This document shows, piece after piece, positions 36,118-45,807 of a stretch of 64,000 bases of DNA. The first letter of the stretch is position 1; every line of letters starts with the position of its first letter. The stretch comes from Ambrosia x helenae (lineage: Eukaryota > Streptophyta > Magnoliopsida > Asterales > Asteraceae), in assembly GCA_030844895.1 (NCBI GenBank), contig CM061233.1, forward strand, positions 58,367,468 to 58,431,467. The letters are read 5' to 3'. Below the pieces are notes generated by a model that did no database searches, had not been told where the DNA came from, and was given only the letters and a program-made list of their open reading frames with translations. Made by a program: the position numbers and the translations under genes.

Positions 36118-36850
36118 CTTAAAATTACGTTGAGCCTCTCGTCTTCCTAAACCCAAAATGAAGAGGTTTGTTTTCTATGCTTTATGTTTTGTTTTTTTAA
36201 TAATTTTGAACAATTTCTACTTTGTTATTTTCTCTTTATACCATGATATGGTTTCCTCTTTTTATTAAGTTTCATAACGATCATAATATTTAATAAATGC
36301 GTTTGCTTGATTGATAAGTATGTTTTCATCCATTTGAATATTATGTTGAGTATATATAGATACAACTAGATTGGTGGATGTACTCATCAAACATAATTTT
36401 CAGTTTTATTTTTGTATGATTCATATCTAATTAAAACTAAAAGATTGTAACATAAATGTTGTAAATCGTTTCAATTTTTTACCGAAATATATTGTTGTGA
36501 TACAAGGAAAAATGGATCGGCCCAATATGTTACTAAAACAATCCCATATAAAATACATAACATACATATTACATAACTTATTGGGTTGAATGTTTATTAT
36601 TAGCCATAGGCCCGATTGTTTTACTCTTAATGTCTGATTCAGCCCAACAACAATTGGTTTCATTATATACCTACCTAATTGATAATTGTTTCACTTTTTC
36701 ATATTTTTCGGTTCTCCCAAAAAACTACTTTACCAATATGTAAGTAACCCTTGATCTTCTTCACTTTTAAGATATTTCGATACTTTCAATAACTTGCAGA
36801 CTTCATGTTTAGAAATATGGTACATTTAATAAATTTGAATATCTTTTTTT
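36118..36850. other. Non-coding spacer between the two Helitron genes
   Basis: AT-rich with no coding sequence. It probably contains the promoter of the downstream Rep/helicase gene. Confidence 0.5.
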
Positions 36851-36852
36851 AG

Positions 36853-38597
36853 CTTACTTGGACCATGGTGATCAAAATGTCACTTGTGAAGATTGTAATG
36901 CTAGACTGTGGAGCTGTGAATCTACTAGAGGGCTTAATAGAAGTAATACTAAAAAAAATTTCTCTCTGTGTTGTGGTTATGGAAAAGTTATGCTTCCTCC
37001 TTTTAAGGAGGCGCCACACAGTTATAAAGAGTATTTTAATGGAGTTGATTCTAAAAGCAAATTCTTTTTAAAGAACATAAGACGATTCAACTCTATGTTT
37101 GCATTTACATCCATGGGTGGAAAAATTGATAGGTCTATAAATCATGGTAATGCTCCATTCATCTATCGTATAAGTGGTGAGAACTACCATGCTTTGGGAA
37201 ATCTTTTACCATCACGTGGACAAAATCCAGTATTCTCTCAGCTATACATATATGATACTGAAAATGAAGTTTTGAATAGAATCAATGTTGTTGGGTATGT
37301 TATTTTTTTATTGTCTTTTGTAGAAAACTTTAAGGATTTTTAAGTACTTTCGATTCTAATGTATTCATTTTATTTATAGTGATGCAGATGAGGAATACTC
37401 ATCAGAAAAGGCCCTTGAATTTCAAATTGTAAAGGAATTGAAAAAAATGTTGGATGCCAAAAACTCCTTGGTGAAATCTTATAGAATGGCGAGAGATTGT
37501 TTTCAGAAGAACCCTGATGCATAAGTCAAGCTTCGATTAAACGGAATGAGGAAAGAAGATGGTAGAACCTACAACCTACCCACGGTTTCTGAAGTTGCTG
37601 GATTGATAATTGGTGACCTTAATGAAGAAACAGATAAACATGACATTGTTAATGCCTCTTTAAGTTCATCATACATTTGGCACAAATGCACTGTTTTAGA
37701 GTTAACAAAAAATATGCGGTTGCTTTCTGGAAGCTGCAGTTCTGATATTGAGGAAACTAAAAAGTTTGCATCTTGGCTTCTGGACATAGGAGAAGGAAAG
37801 GTTGATACAATAAGTGATGATCAAGATGTTATTTTGATACCTGATGACTTACTTATTTCTCAATCTTCGGATCCTGTTTCTGATTTGATAGCCTTTGTTT
37901 ATCCTTCACTTTTGGATAACATCCACATTCCGACTTATTTTCAAGATCGAGCTATATTGGCACCGAAGAATGAAGTTGTTCATGAAATTAATGATATATT
38001 ACTTTCAATGTTTCCCGGTGACGAAGTTGAGTATCTAAGTTCGGATAGTGTTTGCCAGTCTGAAGATGTGAACAAACAGGTTGATGAAAGATTAGTTTCT
38101 CCTGATGTCCTTAATGGTCTTAAGTTTTCTGGAATACCAAACCATCGTTTGGTTTTGAAAGTTGGCGTTCCGTAATGTTACTCAGAAACATTGATCAGAA
38201 AAGTGGTTTGTGCAATGGGACAAGGTTACAAGTTGTTAAAATGAGAAAACGTGTCATTGAAGCGAAAATCATATCAGGAAGTAACATTGGAATGCGAACT
38301 TTTATTCCAAGAATTACTTTATCCCCCTCAGATAAGAAAATTCCTTTTAAATTTAACAGAAGGCAATTTCCACTTGCTGTTTCTTTCGCAATGACAATAA
38401 ACAAAAGTCAAGGACAATCCTTATCCAGAGTTGGGTTGTATTTGAAGGATCCAGTTTTTTCACACGGGCAGTTGTATGTTGCGCTTTCAAGGGTCAGAAG
38501 TCGAGATGGACTTAAGATTGTTATAGTAGATGAAAATGGTGAATTGACGAACAAAACATCAAACGTTGTGTACAAAGAAGTCTTTCAGGATTTATGA
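36853..38597 (+). pseudogene. Helitron Rep/helicase gene with its catalytic core deleted
   Basis: The N-terminal part (36853-37294, then after an intron 37380-37640) matches the region before and at the start of the Helitron helicase-like N-domain: DHGDQNVTCEDCNARLW, NIRRFNSMFAFTSMGGKID, LYIYDTENEVLNRIN, SYRMARDCF. The sequence then jumps, at about 37640-37655 (residues HDIVNAS), straight to the late helicase part: WHKCTVLELTKNMRL, APKNEVVHEIND, FPLAVSFAMTINKSQGQSLS and LYVALSRVRSRDGLKIVI of a PIF1-type enzyme. The HUH/tyrosine nuclease and the Walker A/B motifs are absent. Also seen: TAA in QKNPDA-stop-VKLRLNG near 37522, and a one-base deletion at about 38173 (GVP/MLLRNID). The protein would be roughly 500 residues against well over 1000 for an intact one. 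Confidence 0.9.
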
Positions 38598-39101
38598 ATA
38601 ATGTGAGTAATTTTTATGCAATTTTTTAATTATCTTTATTGACGTTATGTATATACAACTTCAATAATAAAGTATTATTTTAAACTTTTTTTGTGTGCTT
38701 TGAACAGTGCGTTGCATTTTGTCAATAAACCAAGTTATGTACTAATTACAATTACATTAAAAATAAAAATATGATAAAAAGTCATTTACAAAAACATAAT
38801 GTATTCATACCTTTGTTATTTTTTTCAAAACTTTATACTTTGGTTTAGTACTGATCATAATAGGTAATCGGTTTTCATTACTAACGTTACTGAGGGCTTA
38901 TAAAAAATATCCACTTTACATGAAAACCATAGTTATATGTTAGTTTTACTTTTAATACTCATTTAATATCAACGCATGACGTTTATATAAGAAAAAAAAT
39001 TTCAGGCTAACCGTTATTTTTAACACTTTACGTTTGTAGCCACTAAACTTGAACAATACAACTCTTAGTTTCATATAATTTTTTTATTTACTATGGTTTG
39101 C

Positions 39102-39131
39102 ACCGTGGGTCCCCACGGGTCTCAAACCTAG
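39102..39131 (+). other. Helitron 3' terminal hairpin and CTAG end
   Basis: CCGTGG and CCACGG form a six-base-pair stem with loop GTCC. GTCTCAAAC follows and the element ends CTAG at 39128-39131, with host T at 39132. This is the canonical plant Helitron 3' end. Confidence 0.9.
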
Positions 39132-39595
39132 TATATATATATATAGATGTAACTTTCATAATTTATCTAATGCCCATTTCCTTCAAAATCCACTAAAAAA
39201 ACCCCAAGTAAAAACACCTTGAAAGGCTCAAATTCGTGAAACTTTGTTCGGTTCTTGAAGCTTAGATTCCGATCGTTTTACACATTGTGAGTCCATTTTT
39301 TATGCCACTTTACTCCTCTAATCATAATCTTTAAAAGACCTCTTGAATTGGGTTCTAATCTTTACCAATTGAAGGTCTTAGAAAATCTAGGGTTAGGGTT
39401 GTAGGATGAGGAAGAAGATGAAGTTGGAAGGTTTTATAAAAAATACATGGTTTGAAAAAAAAATAACAAAATGGGGTTTAGTCTAATGGTTGTATGTGTT
39501 TGTTGGCAAACAAGGACCCTAGGTTCGAGTCCCTCTCCAGCCACGTTTTTTTTTTGCCTCTTTTCCTTATTTTATTTTGGTATTTTTATTTATTT

Positions 39596-39660
<65 letters not shown>

Positions 39661-39943
39661 CTATAATCTTATACTATTTCTAGAAAATTCATTTTTACTC
39701 CAAAAATTATGAAAATTTAGGGGAAACATCTTAACACCCTAAAGAAAATTATCATATTTTTATTTTCTGGAAAATACATTATTTTGATATTTTTCTTCAT
39801 TTAATTTTTTTAATATTAATTAATTGATGAAAAATTCATTTTAATTGATTTTAACCTCAAATTTTCTGAAGAATTATTTCTATGAATAATAAATGTAATA
39901 AAAGTTAATATCTCTGAAAATGGTTATTTTTGTTATTTTTACT
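39132..39943 (+). mobile_element. 3' LTR of element C, second part, truncated
   Basis: Resumes as TATATATATATAGATGTAAC and follows the 5' LTR (from about 25620), with a ~60-bp insertion near 39265-39325 (CCGATCGTTTTACACATTG) relative to it and an (AT)n expansion at 39602-39658. Similarity ends at GTTATTTTTACT near 39943, so roughly 1.2 kb of LTR and the right target duplication are lost. It contains the tRNA-like segment at 39473-39545. Confidence 0.85.
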
Positions 39944-40409
39944 CCTATCACCCTCATTGGTGGCCTTTGCTTCCATGGTAATGACATCGTCAAACCCTAA
40001 AATATCTATGGTGGATCAGTCCATAGCCACTTGAATCTAATTGGAAAACCCCCACGTTCAGATCCACAACCACCACCCACGTTTCAGATCCACAACGAAA
40101 CCACCTCCCACGTTTCAGATTAACAGAGGGGGTGATGAAACAGATGACGGGGGACGGCGGATGGAGGTGGTTTCATGGCTGAAACGACGATGGGTTTTGA
40201 TGATGGTGATTCGATGGGTTTCAGATGAATAGATGGGGTGATGAAACTGATGAACAGATGACGGGGACGGCGGAGGGAGGAGGTTTCGTGGCTGAAACGA
40301 CGGTGGGTTTTGATGATGGTGGTTCGATAGGTTCGATGGTGGTGTTTTGCTGACGGATCGGTGATGGTGATGGTGAATGGTGGTGGTTCATCTGTTCATG
40401 TGTTTGTTC

Positions 40410-40463
<54 letters not shown>

Positions 40464-41148
40464 GTATGTTTGTGTAGAGGTGAGAAGAGATTTAGAGAGA
40501 GAGAGAGTCAGACAAAAATGAGAGGTGGAGGAGGTGGATCTGATACACAAGTTTATAACTCATAAAAATGACCCAGTTAGCCCTCAAAACCCCAAGAATT
40601 ACAAACCTGCCATTGCGATAAACACTGTTCAATTTACACGGTACATAAATACATTTATAATTAAATATTATGTAATATACAATATACCGATATTTTAAAT
40701 ATATAATTAGTGGGAATTTAAAGTTTTAAGTTAAATATACGAATTAAAAACGCTAGTGAACACAAACAAACACGACCTATATTCATGTTCGTCAATCTAA
40801 CTAAACATACAAAATATCATGTTCATATTCGTTCATTTTTAATTAAAAAACCTAAACAAACTTACTATTTTTTTGAAAATTCCTAAACGAACTTACTGCT
40901 GAATGGTTTATTAGTTGTTCGCTAAACGTTCAATTTCTTGATAACCCTAAACATTTAGGCAATTGCCCTTTTAGTATTCCTAACTTTAGTCTTTAACCTT
41001 AGGTGTAATTTTGTTTACTCTACCGCTGTGTTCCCGCGTTAACTAAAGAGAGGAAAAGAAAAGAAAGGAGGGAAAATCTGGAATACACCTTTTTCTTTTC
41101 TTTCCTTCATTAAAAAAAAAAAAAACTCAGGAACACACATATTTTTTG
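39944..41148. other. Intergenic sequence with local duplications and a GA microsatellite
   Basis: A motif CCCACGTTTCAGATCCACAAC is repeated at 40048-40113. A ~105-bp direct duplication (GGGGTGATGAAAC...GATTCGATGGG) is at 40127-40231 and 40232-40340. (AG)n with about 25 units is at 40411-40461. No credible gene; the long open frames across the GA tract are low-complexity artefacts. The 40560-41148 part is AT-rich and featureless. Confidence 0.6.
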
Positions 41149-42362
41149 GAAAAAATTACAAAAATTGTCCTTTATATTTACTGCGATTTTCAGTTGTTGT
41201 CCTTTAACTTCAAAATTGATGAGAATCATCCTTTATGTTGTAAAATCTTACAACTCTTGTCCATTAGCACTAACTCTGTAAGAATTTTTCAGTCAAGTCC
41301 GGTCATGTGACTTGCACATGAGGCCAACTTAGTAATTTTGCTTATTTGTATTTTTTTTTTTTTGTTTAAAACATATCAGAAAGAAAGAGAGAAAGATAGA
41401 GAATGACAAATGAATCAGAAGGAGAGAAAGAGAAAGATGAACATTCTCTTCACCGGTCACCCTTTCCGTCTCTGGTACACCCAATGGACGGCGACGACAA
41501 AACACACCACCCTACCCCTTTTCCTTTTTTGTTACCAAACCCACAACTGGAACGTTTTGTTATACAAGTCGGCGATTGGTGCTCAGAAGAAGATGGTAAT
41601 GTTTTGTTATACAAGTCGGGTTTGCTCTCGGTGGATATTAATCTTGGTGGAACTAGGATTGTTGTTTCTGACCTCTTTGATTACATGATTGTGATGTTAA
41701 GGTGGCTGGTGGTGGCAGGATTGTTGTTTCATTTCCAACAATGGCTAAGGTGGTTGTAGAATGTTCCGTGTAGTGTGTATAACTCACCATTAGGTGGCAG
41801 CTCGTCATCAAACAGTCGGAGCCCGTTTTCGCCTCAAACCCATCTCAATCATGTTTATCAAATGTACATAATTTCTCCCCTGATAACACTTATGGGCCAC
41901 CAATCAGCAGTGGAGTGGAAGAGATTCTTAGAAATATGGAAATGGAACTTTTAGGGCCCGGGTCATATTTTGAAGACGAGTCGATTAGTAGCTCGTTTGA
42001 CAACAAAAGTAAGTACCTTAGGATGCTGCAGTGGTGGTAGTGGTAGAAGATGGGTTTAGGTTTTCAGATTTAGAAGGGGAGAGGATGTTGGTAGAGGGGT
42101 AAGAGTAAAATGCATTTTTTTTTAATTTTGGATCAAAATTATAAGTTAATTACATAACTAGTCCCTAAAAGAGTAAAAGGACAAATTTACTCTCGTACAA
42201 TGCACATGACTAGATTTAACTAGAAAATCTAACATTCATTAGTGAAAATGACAAAAGCTGCAAGATTTTACAACATAAAAGACGATTCTTATCAATTTTA
42301 AAATTAAAAGACAACCACTGAAAAACACAGTAAACATAAAGGACGATTTCTATAATTTTTTA
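41149..42362. mobile_element. Mutator-like element with long TIRs carrying gene fragments (Pack-MULE type)
   Basis: The left end (41149-~41345: AAAAAATTACAAAAATTGTCC, GTCCTTTAACTTCAAAATTGA, TTTATGTTGTAAAATCTTAC) is the inverted complement of the right end (~42160-42362), with moderate divergence over about 200 bp. Such long TIRs with TTACAAAAATCGTCCTTTATG-type ends are usual for plant Mutator-like elements. Flanking T/A-rich sequence hides the 9-bp target duplication. There is no transposase. The centre (41400-42090) carries non-TE coding-like sequence, including a GRAS-like stretch at 41778-42009. Confidence 0.7.
41778..42009 (+). pseudogene. GRAS (PAT1/SCL-type) N-terminal gene fragment
   Basis: The plus strand encodes YNSPLGGSSSSNSRSPFSPQ, then after a small frameshift SQSCLSNVHNFSPDNTYGPP, ISSGVEEILRNMEMELLGPG and SYFEDESISSS. 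The order SPFSPQ, SQSC, DNTYG(S/P)PIS and E...E.ELLGP is what I remember from the N-terminal half of PAT1-branch scarecrow-like proteins. The GRAS domain itself is absent. The fragment ends at AAAAGTAAGTACC, which resembles a splice donor. It sits between the two long TIRs. The sequence at 41403-41760 is coding-like but unrecognised. Confidence 0.55.
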
Positions 42363-42866
42363 TTTTTTTTCTTTCCCTCCCTTTTCTTTATTTTCTCATT
42401 TTAAGTTAATTCACGAACACAACATAGTAGAGGTGCACAATTTGGGTTAAAACAGTAAACCAGTTTGGCTTCAAATAGGTTGAGGATGGTAAGGAAAATT
42501 CAAATGATTCAAGTTTTGTAGGTTTGTTGACTGATTTTTGGAGAAGGTTGGATCGTTTTCTACTATTTCGGTTTGGGTCAAACCGATTTCAAAGACGAGT
42601 AATATACACCTATCCAAAACCTATTGTTTATATTGGGCTTAAACTTATTGTTTATATCGGGCCCAAACTCGCTCCAAACCAAACGGTTTGCACAAAATCA
42701 AACAACTAGTTACACAACAAGCAAAGGTTCACAAACAAACAACAAGAATTCATTTAATACATTTTCGTTTATTTTCACAACTCACATAACCAAAGATCCA
42801 CAAACAAACAAACAAACATCACCAACCAACAACAACCTTAAAAAAAACATCATCCAATCCAGTCAC
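42363..42866. other. Intergenic sequence downstream of the quinone reductase gene
   Basis: AT-rich. It contains short repeated phrases (CCTATTGTTTATATTGGGC and CTTATTGTTTATATCGGGC near 42620-42665) and GAGGTGCACAATTTGGG near 42431, the kind of sequence found at hAT-like MITE ends. No gene. Confidence 0.4.
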
Positions 42867-43460
42867 TTAATTCTTCTGTAACCTCAAGGTGAAAGCTTTC
42901 AACGCATTAAGAACAGATTTCAACCTCTCTTTAGCTTCCAAATCAATCAAATTCCCTTCCTCATCAAACTTCGAAGGCGACTCAAACGCATTTAAAAAAA
43001 ACTCCGGCTTATTAATAAAATGCAAATCCAAATAAACCCCACTCTGCCGGAGAATATATTGCGACCGTCCGCCGCCAAACCCGCCGCCAGCGCTAACAAT
43101 AGCCGCCGCTTTATCCGCCCACACGTTCGGCGGCCTAGACGCCCAATCGATGGCGTTTTTCAACGGTGCGGTTACGGAGTAGTTGTACTCGGGTGAGGCG
43201 AATAAGAAGCAGTCGGATTGGAGGATTTGGTCGCGAAAAGCGGCGACGGGTTCAGGGTATTTGCTGTCGGTTTCGAGGTCGGTGTTGAGCATGGGTAGTG
43301 GGGAGATGTCGATGTAGTTGATGGACATTCCGGTTACGGATTGGTTGGTTGTTAGGTCGATGGCGGACCGGATTAGGCCGCGGTTGAAGGAGCCTTTGCG
43401 TAGGGAGCCGCAGATGGCTGCGACTTTGATGATGGAGGTGGGGGATAACGCAGACTCCAT
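42867..43460 (-). CDS. NQR: NAD(P)H:quinone oxidoreductase, FMN-dependent (NQR)
   Basis: A 197-residue flavodoxin-like enzyme that reduces quinones by two electrons with NAD(P)H, protecting against redox cycling; cytosolic in plants that have been studied. The start is the ATG at 43460 (MESALSPTSIIKVAAICGSL), which gives the usual family length; the frame is open 32 codons further up but that part is not conserved. Motifs: the FMN phosphate loop GSLRKGSFNRGLI (about residues 17-29), SPEYNYSVTAPLKNAIDWAS around residue 108, and the glycine-rich AGGGFGGGRSQYILRQ near residue 140. The gene is one uninterrupted exon with no stop or frameshift. It is the only intact host gene I can identify. A poly(A) retroposon lies about 150 bp upstream of its ATG. 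Confidence 0.93.
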   Translation of the reverse strand: MESALSPTSIIKVAAICGSLRKGSFNRGLIRSAIDLTTNQSVTGMSINYIDISPLPMLNTDLETDSKYPEPVAAFRDQILQSDCFLFASPEYNYSVTAPLKNAIDWASRPPNVWADKAAAIVSAGGGFGGGRSQYILRQSGVYLDLHFINKPEFFLNAFESPSKFDEEGNLIDLEAKERLKSVLNALKAFTLRLQKN

Positions 43461-43606
43461 GATTGATTCTAGACTGATTGATTCTGGTTGAGAGTTGAGA
43501 ACTTTGTCTTTATAGAATATAAAATTAGCCGTTCGAAGGGAAAAAAAAAAAAACAAACAAACAAAAAAAATATAAAATTTACCATACTACCCCTTGAAAT
43601 GAACAA

Positions 43607-43785
43607 TTTTTTTTTTTTTTTTTTTTTTATTTTTTTTTTAACGATCAACAAATTATATTCCACCCAATGCTAGCGGGGAACTAGCAATACGCCATACATC
43701 TCCAACCGAAATGAAGCAAAACAAAGATACAATATTCACCAACCTACTTTATACAATGAAAACGAGTTCCAAACGTTCCAGTCCA
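43607..43785 (-). mobile_element. Short poly(A)-tailed retroposon with 11-bp target duplication
   Basis: The direct repeat GAAATGAACAA flanks it at 43596-43606 and 43786-43796. Read on the minus strand it starts CTGGACTGGAACGTTTGG, contains TAGTTCCCCGCTAGCATTGG and ends TTTGTTGATCGTT followed by a ~33-base A-rich tail. A target duplication with a poly(A) tail is the hallmark of LINE-mediated insertion. The length (about 145 bp plus tail) fits a 5'-truncated LINE or a SINE. No pol III boxes were recognised. Confidence 0.75.
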
Positions 43786-43796
43786 GAAATGAACAA

Positions 43797-44974
43797 AATT
43801 TCTAAATGGCAAATTTTACAAGTACATGTACAGGTACCAGTATTTTTATGTACCATAGCGATACAATGTTGGTTAATTGAATGCAAAGACGATAAAAAGA
43901 AACAATGGTACCGAGAGCGATGATGATGTTCGATCGGCTTCGGTTCAATGCACTAAAGTAGCGGAACAATATTTGTTATCAAGAGTAAAACCATAAGATG
44001 AATACCAATACTAGTACTAATCGTAGCAGTTTGATCTTTTTTTACCTTGAATATTTAGTCGTTTATGTCGTTTTCTATACCAAGACACACAATTCGTTTG
44101 TGACTTCTTCAAGAGGATACGTGTCTTCTTCACCCCCAAATCAGCAACCATTTAGTTAACTTTCATCGTTTAAATTTTTTAGCTCTCATGTTTTAATTCC
44201 ACCAAGATCCACATAAATACAATAAATACAAGTCTTATATAGTCTCAGCTTAATTGGTGAACAACATCACTCAATCTCAATATCAAACGAACAATAAATA
44301 TAAGTTTCACAATCATTTATATATAACGTTTTTCTTCTTATAAAATATACCAAAAAATTTGGATGTTACACTCTTGCACTCCAACTTCAACATTTATGTA
44401 AACCAAACAAGTAAAGAGCCACCGAAGCAAACACCTTGAGGTTTTCTTTAACTGTCAAGATCGAGATTATTTATTGTTGTCACATAACTAATATTTAAGA
44501 AATCATAAAGCCACTTCGTTTTAAACTATTAAAAGTCACCATTATCATCTTCATGTGCCCTATAATGTAGCTCTAGTGTTCAAATCTCCATCAGACACCA
44601 ATCCACTGAACATATTAGGGTGCAAACGTATCTCCATCATGAATAAGGCCATGTTTGGCTAAACTTTTTCAAAACTCCATCACGATCTCGAGCCGAGCCG
44701 AGCTCGAGCTTTTGATTTTGCTAGCGAGCCGAGCTCGAGCTCAAGATTGTAGGCTCGAACCGAGCCGAGCTCGAGCCCAGTCAGGCTCAGGCTCGGCTCG
44801 ACTCGTTTACACCCCTAGAAACACAATAACCATACTCAAATCTTGAAACAAAACACTCTGATAACTATTTATATGGGGTTGTGAGTTGAAGAGAAGTTGG
44901 TGTGGTATCTGTGTTGATAGTCATAGAAGATTAGCTTGACTTATCAAATATGGTAGGTGATTTTAACAAAATAT
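43797..44974. other. Intergenic sequence, with a GAGCTCGAGC repeat block
   Basis: Mostly AT-rich without genes. At 44683-44820 there is a dense run of GAGCCGAGCTCGAGC units ending GTTTACACCCCTAG, which resembles a decayed end of a hAT-like MITE. The sequence ends with AATAT, the left target duplication of copia element E. Confidence 0.5.
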
Positions 44975-45152
44975 TGTTGGATATATAGTATGTCCGATGT
45001 AATTAAAAGTCAAGGTCAACGTAACCCGACCCGGTACGATCCGAAGAGTTACACGTTGGTACACGAATCAGATAAGTTCATGTGTTGGTGGATTATTATT
45101 TCTGAAATAATAATAATTTTGAACTCGAGGGACTAAATAGTAAAGTTTACAC

Positions 45153-45313
45153 TTTGACTAGTCAAATGGTCAAGTGTATGACTTTGACTAATTAAGTGGT
45201 CAAGTCTTTGACTAGTCAAATGGTCAAGTGTATGACTTTGACTAATTAATTGGTCAAGTCCTTGACTAGTCAAATGGTCAAGTGAATGACTTTGACTAAT
45301 TAAGTGGTCAAGT
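45153..45313. promoter_or_regulatory. Three tandem units carrying ~15 W-box cores (TTGACY), 5' LTR
   Basis: Each ~54-bp unit reads TTTGACTAGTCAAATGGTCA, AGTGTATGACTTTGAC and TAATTAAGTGGTCAAG in succession. Counting both strands, TTGACT or TTGACC occurs five times per unit. The array ends about 12 bp before the TATA box. W boxes are the binding sites of WRKY transcription factors; function here is inference. Confidence 0.75.
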
Positions 45314-45325
45314 GCCTTTTATCTT

Positions 45326-45335
45326 TATAAATAGG
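45326..45335 (+). promoter_or_regulatory. TATA box of copia element E
   Basis: TATAAATAGG, immediately downstream of the W-box array. The equivalent in the 3' LTR is at 62705-62714. Confidence 0.7.
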
Positions 45336-45794
45336 TGTGATAGATCAAACTCTAAACACACATGTTTTTGAAAAGATAAAACAACATAACCCTTGTCTCC
45401 TCTTCAAGATTTGCGGCTACCCTTAGGAGCCACCGCCCCTTTGCCCACCGCAAACCACCATCATCGCTGCCTCCGTCTTGCAAAGTGTTGCTTTCGGTTG
45501 GCCAGTGCTCGGGTGTGAACTTCCTACTAGCGAGGATTCGTTGTAACCCGCGTGTTACAATTACGGTGTAGTCGTCAAAGGTTGATTACTAAACCCCCTA
45601 TGGTTGTTCATTATTTATTTGTTTATACGCGTTTAACCGAGATCCTGATTGGGAATATTTTGTTAATTGGATTAATAAAATTAAACATATATTTTATATA
45701 TATAAATCGGCTCATATTATATATTGTATATAATCGATTTTATTAATAAACAAAACTGCTTCCGCTGTGTATTTGATACCATGATTCCCAACAG

Positions 45795-45807
45795 TGGCAT
45801 CAGAGCC
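45795..45807 (+). other. Primer-binding site of copia element E
   Basis: TGGCATCAGAGCC lies one base past the LTR end, a one-base variant of the initiator-Met tRNA complement TGGTATCAGAGC. Confidence 0.85.

Larger units (their letters stand above)
30040..39131 (+). mobile_element. Helitron (about 9.1 kb), gene-bearing, catalytically broken
   Basis: The 5' end is TCTATCTATATAAT at 30040 (or TCTATATAATAAATG at 30044). The 3' end is CCTAG at 39131, preceded by the hairpin CCGTGG-GTCC-CCACGG (39103-39118). The next host base is T, as expected for insertion between A and T. The flanks rejoin into the uninterrupted LTR sequence seen at 25600-25650. Contents in order: B3-like exons, a ~233-bp tandem array, an RPA70-like gene and a deleted Rep/helicase gene. 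Because the Rep domain is gone, it could only have moved with help from another Helitron or decayed after insertion. Confidence 0.9.
44975..45793 (+). mobile_element. 5' LTR of copia element E (819 bp)
   Basis: TGTTGGATATATAG to GATTCCCAACA, with TGTTGG/CCAACA inverted ends. The TATA box TATAAATAGG is at 45326-45335. Three ~54-bp tandem units rich in TTGACY lie just upstream (45153-45313). It differs from the 3' LTR by roughly ten positions, so the insertion is not brand new. Confidence 0.95.

Noticed and set aside
40221..40550. Open frame with a long Ser-Leu repeat on the minus strand
   Set aside because: It is produced by the (AG)n microsatellite and has no other support.
41403..41759. A 118-codon frame starting MTNESEGEKEKDE as a host gene
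   Set aside because: It lies between the Mutator-like TIRs, is short, has an internal duplication and no recognised domain; treated as part of the captured cargo.
43461..43556. An upstream in-frame extension of the NQR protein
   Set aside because: It would add 32 poorly conserved residues starting in a poly-F run; the ATG at 43460 gives the normal family length.
45153..45313. The TTGAC-rich tandem repeats as a CRISPR-like array
   Set aside because: Units are contiguous without unique spacers, in a plant LTR; it is a promoter tandem repeat.
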